From: Phytobacter diazotrophicus
GTDB taxonomy: Bacteria; Pseudomonadota; Gammaproteobacteria; Enterobacterales; Enterobacteriaceae
Length of the DNA stretch: 64,000 nt
Reading direction: 5' to 3'
Assembly (NCBI GenBank): GCA_004346725.1
Contig: SMDE01000004.1
Location: 248,001 to 312,000, forward strand
Made by a program: the position numbers and the translations under genes. Shown here one piece after another: positions 10,061 through 17,545 of the stretch (within the stretch, counting starts at the first letter, position 1; each line of letters begins with the position of its first letter). The notes beneath the pieces are model-generated. The model was not told the DNA's origin, made no database searches, and worked only from the letters and a program-made list of their open reading frames with translations.

Positions 10061-10260
10061 TGATGTATCATCCTCATACATATCTCTTAAATACGATAGA
10101 CAATCAGTCCAACTGAATCCTACCGTTCATTCCACGACTAATATTGCTGCGAACAAAGTATTCAAATACCCATATGGGCACTTTCAATACTTAAATTGAT
10201 CCAGTTTAATGAGAGAAAATTGTGCATAATTTGATATGGCTCTGAAATTTCGACTTTTAC

Positions 10261-10644
10261 GTGCTAAAGAAAAATTATCTGGGGGCATTGTATTTCTGCT
10301 TCTATTTTCCATCGATGCTTCTTGCTGTCCATCCCCAATCGCAGTATCCTTATCCCGCACCTGCAAAATCAGGTGCCGGGATTGGAACCCCGAAATGTTA
10401 CAGGCGACATACGACGCGCCCGCGTCTTTTTTTATGTCGTGCGCTCGGTTATACCTCAATGGTGGGCTGGGCGGGGGCACCGCAAGGTGCGCCGGTTGCC
10501 TGTAACGCCGGTAGTTCCAACCCCGTTCAGTCCACCACCACGAGATTGGAACCTCTGGTGGTGGGTTTTAAACCCGTTACAGGAGGCTGCCACTATGGCT
10601 ACTACCCCAATCCAAACACATCCATTACTTGCTGTTCCCTTTAA
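10261..10644 (+). CDS. ash: Ash family protein (P4-satellite-type small ORF)
   Basis: This frame encodes the pattern of the Ash family found in P4-like satellites and their islands: AKSGAGIGTPK, RPRLFLCRAL, a Gly/Ala-rich GWAGAPQGAP, then CNAGSSNPVQ. The function is poorly known; the P4 member has been linked to interference with host repression. The start is uncertain (GTG at 10261 or ATG at 10315; neither has a strong ribosome site). The 3' end overlaps the start of the next gene by about 50 bases in another frame, a usual arrangement for ash loci. It marks the island as P4-related together with the integrase at 14695-15957. Confidence 0.6.
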   Translation: MLKKNYLGALYFCFYFPSMLLAVHPQSQYPYPAPAKSGAGIGTPKCYRRHTTRPRLFLCRALGYTSMVGWAGAPQGAPVACNAGSSNPVQSTTTRLEPLVVGFKPVTGGCHYGYYPNPNTSITCCSL

Positions 10645-11056
10645 TGCCGCCACGGATTTTACCGTACTGGCCGAACACTGCGAAAACTTCGCCGAAACCC
10701 TGATTGAAAGCAACGATCCCACACTCAAAATGGCGCTCTGTGGTAGGCTCAATGCCTGTCTGACGCTGTTACAACCCACGCTGTTAGAACCCGTCCCACC
10801 CCATCTTATTGAAAGCCTGACCGTTGACACTCTCCCTGCAAACACCCCCCGTTTCGAGCCTGAATGCACAGAGCTTTGTCGCTATTGTCTCTCCCTGACG
10901 CAGATGCTGGCAGGGCAGGGCTTTTACTCTGAAATGGAGAAACACCTTAGCTGCCTGCTATATGAACTGATCAGCTATTTCGCCGCAGAAATGAAAGCCC
11001 CTCGCTGGCTCCGCACATCTGAAGGCGTGAAATTTATTGACGAGGTGACGGCATGA
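10595..11056 (+). CDS. Hypothetical 153-aa island protein downstream of ash
   Basis: The start is fixed by a perfect AGGAGG at 10581-10586, eight bases before the ATG, although the frame stays open much further upstream through the ash region. The protein is acidic and mostly helical, with several Cys residues (LCRYCLSL and similar). I recognise no domain. Its stop overlaps the ATG of the Ner-like gene (ATGATG/TGA), so the two are probably translated together. Genes of this kind follow ash in P4-like enterobacterial islands, but no function is assigned. Confidence 0.6.
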   Translation: MATTPIQTHPLLAVPFNAATDFTVLAEHCENFAETLIESNDPTLKMALCGRLNACLTLLQPTLLEPVPPHLIESLTVDTLPANTPRFEPECTELCRYCLSLTQMLAGQGFYSEMEKHLSCLLYELISYFAAEMKAPRWLRTSEGVKFIDEVTA

Positions 11057-11268
11057 TGCAACAGGACTGGCATCCTGCCGACATTATCGCGGCGCTGAAA
11101 AAGCGGAGAACATCGCTGGCGGCGGTTTCCCGTAACGCCGGGCTGGCGTCCTCCACGCTGACCAACGCCCTTAACCGCCGCTGGCCCAAAGGTGAAAGGC
11201 TGATAGCGGAAGCGCTGGGCGTCGCGCCTGAAAAAATCTGGCCTTCACGCTACCGCAAATCAGAATAA
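11053..11268 (+). CDS. Ner-like helix-turn-helix regulator
   Basis: The 71-residue protein resembles Mu Ner and the Nlp/SfsB family: a short basic DNA-binding protein with the order DWHPADIIAALKK, a helix-turn-helix in SLAAVSRNAGLASSTLTNAL, and the ending GVAPEKIWPSRY. Ner-type proteins repress phage early promoters. It starts within the stop of the preceding gene. Its operator is not identifiable; the first target to consider is the promoter upstream of ash. Confidence 0.8.
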   Translation: MMQQDWHPADIIAALKKRRTSLAAVSRNAGLASSTLTNALNRRWPKGERLIAEALGVAPEKIWPSRYRKSE

Positions 11269-11772
11269 TCGATAAGGCAAACCGCTCCTCCCTATCTTCC
11301 GCCTGTACTTGCAGGCGGGAGATCGAGAGAACGCCAGTGACGCGCGGCAACTCAGCATCAAATCAAATCAACGGGAAATGTTTTTCAGGCAAAAACAGTT
11401 TCCTCTTTCTGCGCCAGTTACATTCGTATAATTTCCCCCATGCAACGAATGGCCCTCCGGGCTGCCCTTACGCTTCCATGACCTGCAAGAAGCGGCCTGA
11501 TTTCAGGCTGGTCGTCCCGTTACCGACAATACCTTTGAAAATGTCGGACTGCGTTGCAGTTAAGGTCACTCTTCACACTGCGTTAATACCTGAACTGGTT
11601 TTTCGGTACAGGTCGTAAAACGGTGAATGTCTTGCATGTTATTCACTGAAATACCCGAATGCGTCTTCATCTTTGAAGTAATGACGCATGAATCCCTCAT
11701 CCCATCACTTCATAATCCGCTTTATAGCTTTACATCTATATAGTATTTAACCTATATTAATTGGGAGGTCCC
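11269..11772. other. Non-coding gap before the toxin-antitoxin pair
   Basis: No convincing gene is present. A GTG-initiated 93-codon frame (11337-11618) has no ribosome site or recognisable sequence. A hairpin CGCCTGtacttgCAGGCG lies near 11310. The last 60 bases are AT-rich with repeated TATA-type words (CTATATAGTATTTAACCTATATTAA) just before the toxin start, which probably hold the promoter and HigA operator. Confidence 0.5.
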
Positions 11773-12126
11773 GTGTGGACAATTAAAACAACGGATACGT
11801 TTGATCGCTGGTTTGCCTCGCTCAACGATACCGACAGGGTCAGCGTGCTTGCAGCACTGCTGGTCCTGCGGGAAAAGGGGCCGGGTTTGTCCAGACCTTA
11901 TGCCGATACGGTCAGAGGTTCCCGCTACAGCAACATGAAAGAGCTACGTATTCAGAGTCGGGGCGATCCGATACGGGCGTTTTTCGCTTTTGACCCGACC
12001 CGTATCGGCATTGTGCTTTGTGCCGGAAATAAGGTCGGCAATGAAAAACGTTTTTACGATGAGATGCTCCCTGTTGCTGACAGGGAATTCACGAACTGGC
12101 TGAACACATTAAAAGAGAAGGAGTAA
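11773..12126 (+). CDS. higB: RelE/HigB-type toxin
   Basis: This 117-residue protein begins MWTIKTTDTFDRWF and contains MKELRIQSRGDPIRAFFAFDP and LCAGNKVGNEKRFYDEM, the typical core of the HigB/RelE-like family of ribosome-dependent mRNA interferases. The GTG at 11773 is chosen over an in-frame TTG at 11761 because GGGAGG lies just upstream of it and the family begins at this Met-Trp. The antitoxin follows after four bases. The toxin-first order is the usual one for higBA. The pair likely stabilises the island. Confidence 0.85.
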   Translation: MWTIKTTDTFDRWFASLNDTDRVSVLAALLVLREKGPGLSRPYADTVRGSRYSNMKELRIQSRGDPIRAFFAFDPTRIGIVLCAGNKVGNEKRFYDEMLPVADREFTNWLNTLKEKE

Positions 12127-12130
12127 CGCG

Positions 12131-12433
12131 ATGGGCAGAACGCTGGAACAGCTTATTGCGAATGAAAAACCTGAAGTCGTGGCTGAAGCTCAGGCGATGG
12201 CGACGGACATCCTGCTCAACATTCACCTTGCCGAACTGCGTGAGAAAGTACAGAAAACGCAGGTGGAGATGGCACAGGCGCTGGGCATCAGGCAACCTAC
12301 CGTTGCAGGAATGGAAAAACCAGGGCGCGATCTGAAGCTTTCCACTCTCAAACGCTACGTTGAAGCGACTGGCGGCAAGCTACGTCTTGATGTTGAACTG
12401 CCGGATGGTTCTCACTACGGATTTGTACTGTAA
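12131..12433 (+). CDS. higA: HigA-type XRE-family antitoxin
   Basis: The 100-residue protein has a helical N-terminus and a Cro/C1-type helix-turn-helix (TQVEMAQALGIRQPTVAGME) in the centre, ending in a beta-rich tail LDVELPDGSHYGFVL. Antitoxins of this type neutralise the HigB toxin and repress the operon. The AAGGAG ribosome site overlaps the end of the toxin gene, so the two are coupled. Confidence 0.85.
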   Translation: MGRTLEQLIANEKPEVVAEAQAMATDILLNIHLAELREKVQKTQVEMAQALGIRQPTVAGMEKPGRDLKLSTLKRYVEATGGKLRLDVELPDGSHYGFVL

Positions 12434-12940
12434 ACACTGACGCTCCCTGAACCGGAGCGTCAACCCCTTCATGACGGGCAGTGGCCTGCATTGCCGAAGG
12501 CTTTGCTGCCGCGTGACCGCAAAACTGCACCAGACGATAAATTTTCAGATACTGCATCAGTGCCAGTGCGTCACTTTAACCGCAAAGTCGCGGGAAAGTG
12601 ACGCACGCAGCCCTTTCGACCTGCACCAGAAAACTCAACTGTGCCAGCTCACGGCTGGATCCTGACACCGCCTCTTCAGGCCATTTGACCAATAAGGAGA
12701 ACATGAACCGATACCGGAGGGGGACCAACTGGAAGGTCCGGGGGATGACCCGCTAAGGCGGGCGGCTGCTCAGAGAGCACAACCGAAGCCCCACCACACC
12801 TCAACGGCTGCCGCCCCGGCGCTCAGGTATCGTTCGCAGCCCCGACAAAAAACAGGGGCTATCGGCCTACGCGCCGGGGAAAGCTGTATCAGTGCTAGTT
12901 TTTTGGGATGAGTTTGCGGCGTTCATGAAAAGGGGAAAAT
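12434..12940. other. GC-rich structured non-coding tract upstream of the recombinase
   Basis: About 500 bases hold no credible protein. Two CTGCACCAG 9-mers (12525-12533 and 12621-12629) are the reverse complement of the repeat clustered beyond the recombinase. From about 12700 the tract becomes very GC-rich with several short hairpins, including GCTCagaGAGC. A 17-codon frame from 12702 has an AAGGAG before it and could be a leader peptide, but nothing further supports it. The recombinase start at 12941 follows an AAAAGGGG ribosome site. Confidence 0.5.
12814..12879. repeat. Nested inverted repeat upstream of the recombinase
   Basis: Outer arms CCCCGGCGC (12814-12822) and GCGCCGGGG (12871-12879) pair perfectly. 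Inside them, AGCCCC (12838-12843) and GGGGCT (12855-12860) form a second stem around an A-rich loop. The layout suggests a folded RNA leader, or a DNA site for a recombinase or relaxase. Function is not known. Confidence 0.7.
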
Positions 12941-13828
12941 ATGGGGATTTTGGAGCAGGAAATGAAGCGGTTTGCACAGCAGGCGGGCGGCAGCCATAAG
13001 ACTGTTCACGACCGCATTAAACTGGCGCAGCGTTTTTGTGAACGTCTGGTACTGGCGCAGAATGTGCAGATCCGCCGGGTGGAGCAGCTTAAGGCGCGGC
13101 ATATCGAGGGCTATATCCGCGAACGACTCGCGCAGGGCATCACGAAGCGTTCCCTGCAAAACGAGATGGCGGCGGTACGCTGCATTCTGAAACAGGCCGG
13201 GCGTGACAGGCTGGCGCAGAGCGAGCGGCTGAACAACCGTTCTCTTGGTCTGTCTGGCGCATCCCGTAACGGTACAAAGCTGGCTATCACGCCGGAGCAC
13301 TATCGTGATGTGCTGGAGATGGCCCGCGCAAAAGATCCGGGGATGGCGGCTGCGCTGGAACTCTCAAGGCTGATGGGGCTGCGTTCGCAGGAGGCGGTGC
13401 AGAGCGTACAGTCGCTTAAAACGTGGCGGCAGGCGCTGGAGCGTGGCGATACCCGGTTAACTGTAGTTTTCGGCACTAAAGGCGGGCGCGCGCGTGAAAC
13501 CATTATTCTTGATGCTGGCGCAGTCAAAAAAGCGCTGGATAATGCGCTGGCTGTGGCGGAAGATCGCCACGGCAGGCTGATAGATAAGCCGGATATGAAA
13601 AGCGCCATGAAATACTGGCACAGCCAGGCGTCACGTCTCGGGTTAACTGGCGCATATTCCCCGCACTCGTTGCGCTATGCGTGGGCGCAGGATGCCATTC
13701 GTCATTATCTGGCGCAGGGATTCTGTGAGAAGGAAGCGCTGGCAATGACGGCGATGGATTTGGGCCACGGCGACGGGCGCGGGCGGTATGTGGCGCAGGT
13801 GTACGGGCGAAAGGATGATGCTGATTGA
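12941..13828 (+). CDS. Small tyrosine recombinase (integrase-domain protein)
   Basis: The 295-residue protein has an N-terminal SAM-like DNA-binding domain (about 1-105) and a C-terminal tyrosine-recombinase domain. Candidate catalytic residues are R148 in GLRSQEA, K180 in FGTKGG, H242xxR245 in PHSLRYAW, H276 in LGHGDGR and Y283 or Y288. It belongs to the integrase-domain proteins common in enterobacterial islands and is unrelated in sequence to the P4-type integrase downstream. It is not next to a tRNA, so it may act on internal sites. Flanking hairpins and repeats on both sides are candidate substrates. Start is set by AAAAGGGG eight bases upstream of the ATG. Confidence 0.8.
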   Translation: MGILEQEMKRFAQQAGGSHKTVHDRIKLAQRFCERLVLAQNVQIRRVEQLKARHIEGYIRERLAQGITKRSLQNEMAAVRCILKQAGRDRLAQSERLNNRSLGLSGASRNGTKLAITPEHYRDVLEMARAKDPGMAAALELSRLMGLRSQEAVQSVQSLKTWRQALERGDTRLTVVFGTKGGRARETIILDAGAVKKALDNALAVAEDRHGRLIDKPDMKSAMKYWHSQASRLGLTGAYSPHSLRYAWAQDAIRHYLAQGFCEKEALAMTAMDLGHGDGRGRYVAQVYGRKDDAD

Positions 13829-13856
13829 TAGCCTCAAACTTGCAATATGGTGTTAT

Positions 13857-14600
13857 TCATCGGTTTTCACCCAAAATTATTTGCCCCCAAATAATTTTGG
13901 GTAGTTTCCTATTAATCTCGGAGTATTAATCGGTTTTCATACAAAAAATTTTGGGGGCAAAATTTTTTGTACACTTTCCTATCAATATTGATAAGAACAA
14001 TAATCATCGACTATTAAATTCATTGTTATTCATTATAAATCAATGAATTATGTTTGGATGATCGATTTTTGATAGCCATCATATTATAAAATATGCTTTA
14101 TTCATCGTTATCTACCGAAAAATTTCTACGTAGAAATTTTTTGTACGATTTCCTCTTAATAACGGTACTTACGAACGGTATAGCCTATTAACAGGCTTCT
14201 GGTGCAGCATTACGGTATTTCTGCTGATGATTGCGCCAGCAAAAGGAAAAAGGCCAGATAAAGGTAAAGGGCAGATAAGGGTAACAACGCCAGACCTGAA
14301 AGGGCCAAAGGGCTTAAAAGGCTAAAGCTGGTGCAGATCGATATATACGGCGATATCTGGTGCAGTCCAGCCGTATACAGGCGACGACAGGCTGGTACAG
14401 ATAAACGGTGACATTGAACTGGTGCAGTTATGACGTATCGGCAAATCAGTCTCTGGCGTGGATTGTCTGACAGCTATCGCCTGAAATTATTTACTGTGAA
14501 TAATTTTCGTTATTTGCCTATTGATTCGTAATATATTGATAGGTTTTCGTACAAAATTATTCGAGTCGAATAATTTTGTACGCTTTCCGATTAATAACCC
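13857..14600. repeat. Array of five flank-conserved hairpins with divergent stems
   Basis: Five inverted repeats occur: A arms 13870-13883/13888-13901 (14 bp, loop CCCC); B 13940-13953/13958-13971 (14 bp, loop GGGG); C about 14117-14128/14131-14143 (11 perfect pairs plus one wobble); D about 14483-14493/14497-14507 (imperfect); E 14549-14562/14568-14581 (14 bp). The 5' flank (ATCGGTTTTC or close) and the 3' flank (TTTCCTATTAAT or close) are shared, while the stem sequence changes and still pairs. That pattern points to selection on structure or on a dimer site. The tract is AT-rich and no gene is visible in it. Confidence 0.8.
14199..14427 (+). repeat. CTGGTGCAG iteron-like cluster
   Basis: Direct repeats of CTGGTGCAG begin at 14199, 14328, 14357 and 14419, with a one-base variant CTGGTACAG at 14392. 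The last four are spaced 27-35 bases apart. Two inverted copies lie upstream of the recombinase (12525 and 12621). Spaced 9-mers of this sort occur as replication iterons in P4-like elements and as integrase arm sites, so both roles are possible. Confidence 0.6.
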
Positions 14601-14694
14601 CAAAATTGAAGGCAAATCCTTTCAATGCAAAAAGCAGATCCGGATTCAATCAGGATCTGCTTTTTCATTTTTAATAAATCATACTGCTACTGAC

Positions 14695-15957
14695 TCAGGC
14701 CGCTTTATGTTGCCGGGCATAAATATAGGGCGCAACGTACCCCTCGCGGCTCACGTCCAGATAATCCGACCACCATTGCATCATGGCTTTGCGGGCGTCG
14801 AGGTGCTCGGCGCGATGGATATACGCCGCCCGCATGCTGTTGCGCTCCTGATGGCTCATCTGTCGTTCCACCGCATCCCGCGACCAGAGTTCAGATTCAA
14901 CCAGCGCGCTACAGGCCATTGCCCGGAAGCCATGTCCGCAAACATCGGTTTTGGTATCGTAGCCCATAAGACGTAGTGCCCGGTTGATGGTATTTTCGCT
15001 CATCGGCTTATACGGGTTATGGTCTCCGGGGAACACCAGTTCCAGATGCCCAGAGATTTCCTTTATCTGCTTCAGAATGATAATCGCCTGCCGGGAAAGC
15101 GGCACAATATGCGGTGTGCGCATTTTCGCGCCACGGCCAGAGAATCGGACTTTCTCTATGGTCTCGCGCGTGGCGGGGATGGTCCAGACTTTGTGTCTGA
15201 AATCAATCTCGCTCCAGCGGGCAAAGCGCAGTTCGCTGGAACGGATAAACAGATGCAGGGTCAGCACTATCGCCAGTCTTGTTAACTGCCGCCCCTGCTG
15301 GTAGTCACCGATCCGCGCCAGCAATTCGGGCAACCGTTCCAGTGGCAGGGCGGGATAGTGATGTTTAACCGGAGGGGCAGTGACGCCTTCCAGATGCAGC
15401 GCCGGATTGTTTTCAGTCAGTCCCTGCTGAACGGCGTAGCGCATGATGTTGCAGAGTTGCTGCCGGGTACGGGACGCGACTTCCAGAAAGCCTTTATCCT
15501 CGATAACTTTCAGCAACGCCGTGAAATGCTGCGTTTTCAGCAGAGTGACGGGCAGGTGACCAATCGCCGGAAAGATATGATTCTTCATGCTGGCGAGGAT
15601 GCGCTCTGCATAGTCAGCCGACCACTTTTTGTTGGTTTTGTGCCATGCCACCGCAACGGCCTCAAAGCATTTTTCCGGTGATGCGGCGGCTTTTTCAGTC
15701 ATACGCTGCTGCGCGGGATTGATATTCTGCGCCAGCAGCTTACGGCTACCGTCGCGCTGCTGGCGGGCGTCGGATAGCGAGACCTGTGGATATACACCTA
15801 AGGCAATGCGGGATTCTTTTCGGTTGAAGCGATATTTGAGATACCAGAGGCGTGAACCGCCCAGATTGACAAGCAGATACAGACCGTGAGAATCGGTCAG
15901 TTTAAAGGGTTTATCAGAAGGCTTGATGCTGCGAATTTTCGCGTCGGACAGGGACAT
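14695..15957 (-). CDS. int: P4-type tyrosine integrase of the tRNA-Asn island
   Basis: The 420-residue integrase has the N-terminal DUF4102 arm-binding domain (SDAKIRSIKPSDKPFKL, GSRLWYLKYRF) and the catalytic domain with R239 in FIRSSEL, H342xxR345 in GHGFRAMA, H369 in MSHQ and Y379 in AAYIH. It lies 160 bp from the tRNA-Asn gene and is transcribed away from it, the usual position for an integrase that uses the tRNA 3' end as its attachment site. Everything to its left as far as the window edge is therefore probably the island it mobilises. A frameshifted sister copy sits at the second tRNA-Asn (27109-28368). Confidence 0.93.
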   Translation of the reverse strand: MSLSDAKIRSIKPSDKPFKLTDSHGLYLLVNLGGSRLWYLKYRFNRKESRIALGVYPQVSLSDARQQRDGSRKLLAQNINPAQQRMTEKAAASPEKCFEAVAVAWHKTNKKWSADYAERILASMKNHIFPAIGHLPVTLLKTQHFTALLKVIEDKGFLEVASRTRQQLCNIMRYAVQQGLTENNPALHLEGVTAPPVKHHYPALPLERLPELLARIGDYQQGRQLTRLAIVLTLHLFIRSSELRFARWSEIDFRHKVWTIPATRETIEKVRFSGRGAKMRTPHIVPLSRQAIIILKQIKEISGHLELVFPGDHNPYKPMSENTINRALRLMGYDTKTDVCGHGFRAMACSALVESELWSRDAVERQMSHQERNSMRAAYIHRAEHLDARKAMMQWWSDYLDVSREGYVAPYIYARQHKAA

Positions 15958-16114
15958 ATGGTGGTCACTCCATTATCGAACTGAAATGACTCCAAATCAG
16001 ACCACCAATTTCGCCGGATGCGGAGGGAAAACCAGATATGCATCGGGAAAGATTTTCACGCTAACTTATTGAAACCTAATCACATAGGGACTTATAAGCA
16101 CGCCTGAAAACAAG

Positions 16115-16134
16115 AATTTGGCTCCTCTGACTGG
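16115..16134. other. Attachment-site core at the 3' end of the first tRNA-Asn
   Basis: The 20-mer AATTTGGCTCCTCTGACTGG covers the tRNA 3' end and four flanking bases. It recurs exactly at 20087-20106 and 28526-28545. The other end of the left island lies outside the window. Confidence 0.7.
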
Positions 16135-16194
16135 ACTCGAACCAGTGACATACGGATTAACAGTCCGCCGTTCTACCGACTGAACTACAGAGGA
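16119..16194 (-). tRNA. tRNA-Asn (GTT)
   Basis: A 76-nt cloverleaf with encoded CCA reads on the minus strand. The acceptor is TCCTCTG/CAGAGGA, the anticodon loop is CTGTTAA with anticodon GTT, and the T-arm contains GGTTCGAGTCC. It matches the enterobacterial asn genes that cluster near nac and serve as island insertion sites. Confidence 0.97.
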
Positions 16195-16316
16195 ATCGTG
16201 TGAACGGGGCGCATATTAACGAGGCCTGATCGCCTTGTCAAAGGCTGCAATACCTTTCTCGTTCTGTTTGTCGACTATTTCGACAATGCGCCTGCAAGAT
16301 AGTCAGTCCGCCGCCT

Positions 16317-16337
16317 GTTTGCACCATCATGAGGCAG
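16317..16337. promoter_or_regulatory. Candidate NtrC enhancer site upstream of nac
   Basis: TTTGCACCATCATGAGGCA resembles the NtrC palindrome (GCACCAN-N-TGGTGC), with a strong left half and a weaker right half. It lies about 140 bases upstream of the sigma-54 promoter, a typical enhancer distance. Confidence 0.5.
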
Positions 16338-16453
16338 AGGAGTCTCTTATGGGGCATCGGGCAAACCACTGTTTCAGTAATCATATCCCCCCTGGTTATC
16401 AGAATCTCTTATTATCCAGCCTGTTAGCGATGGTCAGATGACTTATCTAAAAC

Positions 16454-16469
16454 TGGCAAGCATATTGCA
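16454..16469 (+). promoter_or_regulatory. Sigma-54 promoter of nac
   Basis: TGGCAAGCATATTGCA carries the invariant GG and GC doublets ten bases apart, as required for -24/-12 promoters. It ends 57 bases before the nac start. NtrC/sigma-54 control of nac is established in enterobacteria. Confidence 0.85.
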
Positions 16470-16526
16470 ACTCCTCCGACAACATGACTGCCGGCGTTGG
16501 CACTGGTATTCCGAACAGGAGGCAAA

Positions 16527-17444
16527 ATGAACTTAAGACGCCTGAAATACTTCGTAAAAATCGTCGATATCGGCAGCCTGACTCAGGCCGCTGAGGTACT
16601 GCATATCGCGCAGCCTGCGCTGAGCCAGCAGGTGGCTACGCTGGAGGGCGAACTGGATCAGCAGTTGCTGATTCGCACTAAGCGCGGCGTGACGCCGACC
16701 GAAGCGGGCAAGATCCTCTATGCCCATGCGCGGACTATCCTGCGTCAGTGCGAACAGGCACAACTGGCGGTGAACAACGTGGGGCAATGCCTGCGTGGAC
16801 AGGTCTCCATCGGCCTTGCACCGGGCACGGCAGCCTCCTCGGTAACGATGCCGCTACTGCAGGCGGTGCGCTCCGAGTTACCGGAAGTGACCGTGTATTT
16901 GCATGAAAATAGCGGTACGGTACTGAACGACAAGCTCCTGAGTGGTCAACTCGATATGGCCGTGCTGTATGAGCGCGCACCCGGTTCCGGCATCAACAGC
17001 TTACCGCTGCTGAAAGAAGATCTGTATCTGGTCGGCACGCGCGATTGCCCAGGACAAAGCGTTGATTTGACAGCCGTTGCAGAGATGAACCTGTTCCTGC
17101 CACGTGACTACAGCGCGGTGCGTTTGCGGGTTGACGAAGCGTTCTCATTGCGTCGCCTGACGGCAAAAATCATCGGCGAAATCGAATCGATCGCCACCCT
17201 CACGGCGGCGATTGCCAGTGGTATGGGCGTAACGGTGCTGCCGGAATCCGCCGCGCGCTCATTGAGCAGTGCGGCGAACGGCTGGATGGCGCGTATTACC
17301 ACGCCGTCGATGAATTTACCGCTCTCTCTGAACGTTTCTGCCCGCGGTACGCTCTCGCCGCAGGCACAGGCGGTAAAAGATATTCTTATGTCTCTGGTAA
17401 GCCGCCCGGCGATGGACAGCCAGGAGTTGCAGTTGGTAAGTTAA
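16527..17444 (+). CDS. nac: Nitrogen assimilation control LysR regulator Nac
   Basis: The 305-residue LysR-type protein starts MNLRRLKYFVKIVDIGSLTQ, with the winged helix in the first 60 residues (AQPALSQQVATLE). It has the usual Nac length. Nac couples sigma-70 promoters to NtrC: it activates hut, put and ure genes and represses gdhA or gltB in relatives, without needing a co-inducer. The ATG at 16527 is preferred because AGGAGG precedes it by five bases. It is followed by cbl on the same strand, as in E. coli, and its sigma-54 promoter is intact despite the island junction about 330 bases upstream. Confidence 0.96.
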   Translation: MNLRRLKYFVKIVDIGSLTQAAEVLHIAQPALSQQVATLEGELDQQLLIRTKRGVTPTEAGKILYAHARTILRQCEQAQLAVNNVGQCLRGQVSIGLAPGTAASSVTMPLLQAVRSELPEVTVYLHENSGTVLNDKLLSGQLDMAVLYERAPGSGINSLPLLKEDLYLVGTRDCPGQSVDLTAVAEMNLFLPRDYSAVRLRVDEAFSLRRLTAKIIGEIESIATLTAAIASGMGVTVLPESAARSLSSAANGWMARITTPSMNLPLSLNVSARGTLSPQAQAVKDILMSLVSRPAMDSQELQLVS

Positions 17445-17545
17445 GCGTTATTCCATTACGGAATAACATGCTGGTTTTTATTATTTGTTCTGCCAGGCCT
17501 CAGACTTTAACAATAGCGTCATGTCTGATGGCCCTGGAGGGAAGG

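Noticed and set aside
11337..11618. A 93-codon GTG-initiated frame between the Ner-like gene and higB
   Set aside because: No ribosome site, biased composition typical of non-coding reading, and no recognisable sequence.
13020..13740. Several CTGGCGCAG words inside the recombinase gene resembling the CTGGTGCAG repeat
   Set aside because: They all encode Leu-Ala-Gln in the same frame, so codon usage explains them.
13857..14600. CRISPR array
   Set aside because: The repeated part is the flank, not a constant direct repeat; spacing is irregular and no cas gene is near.
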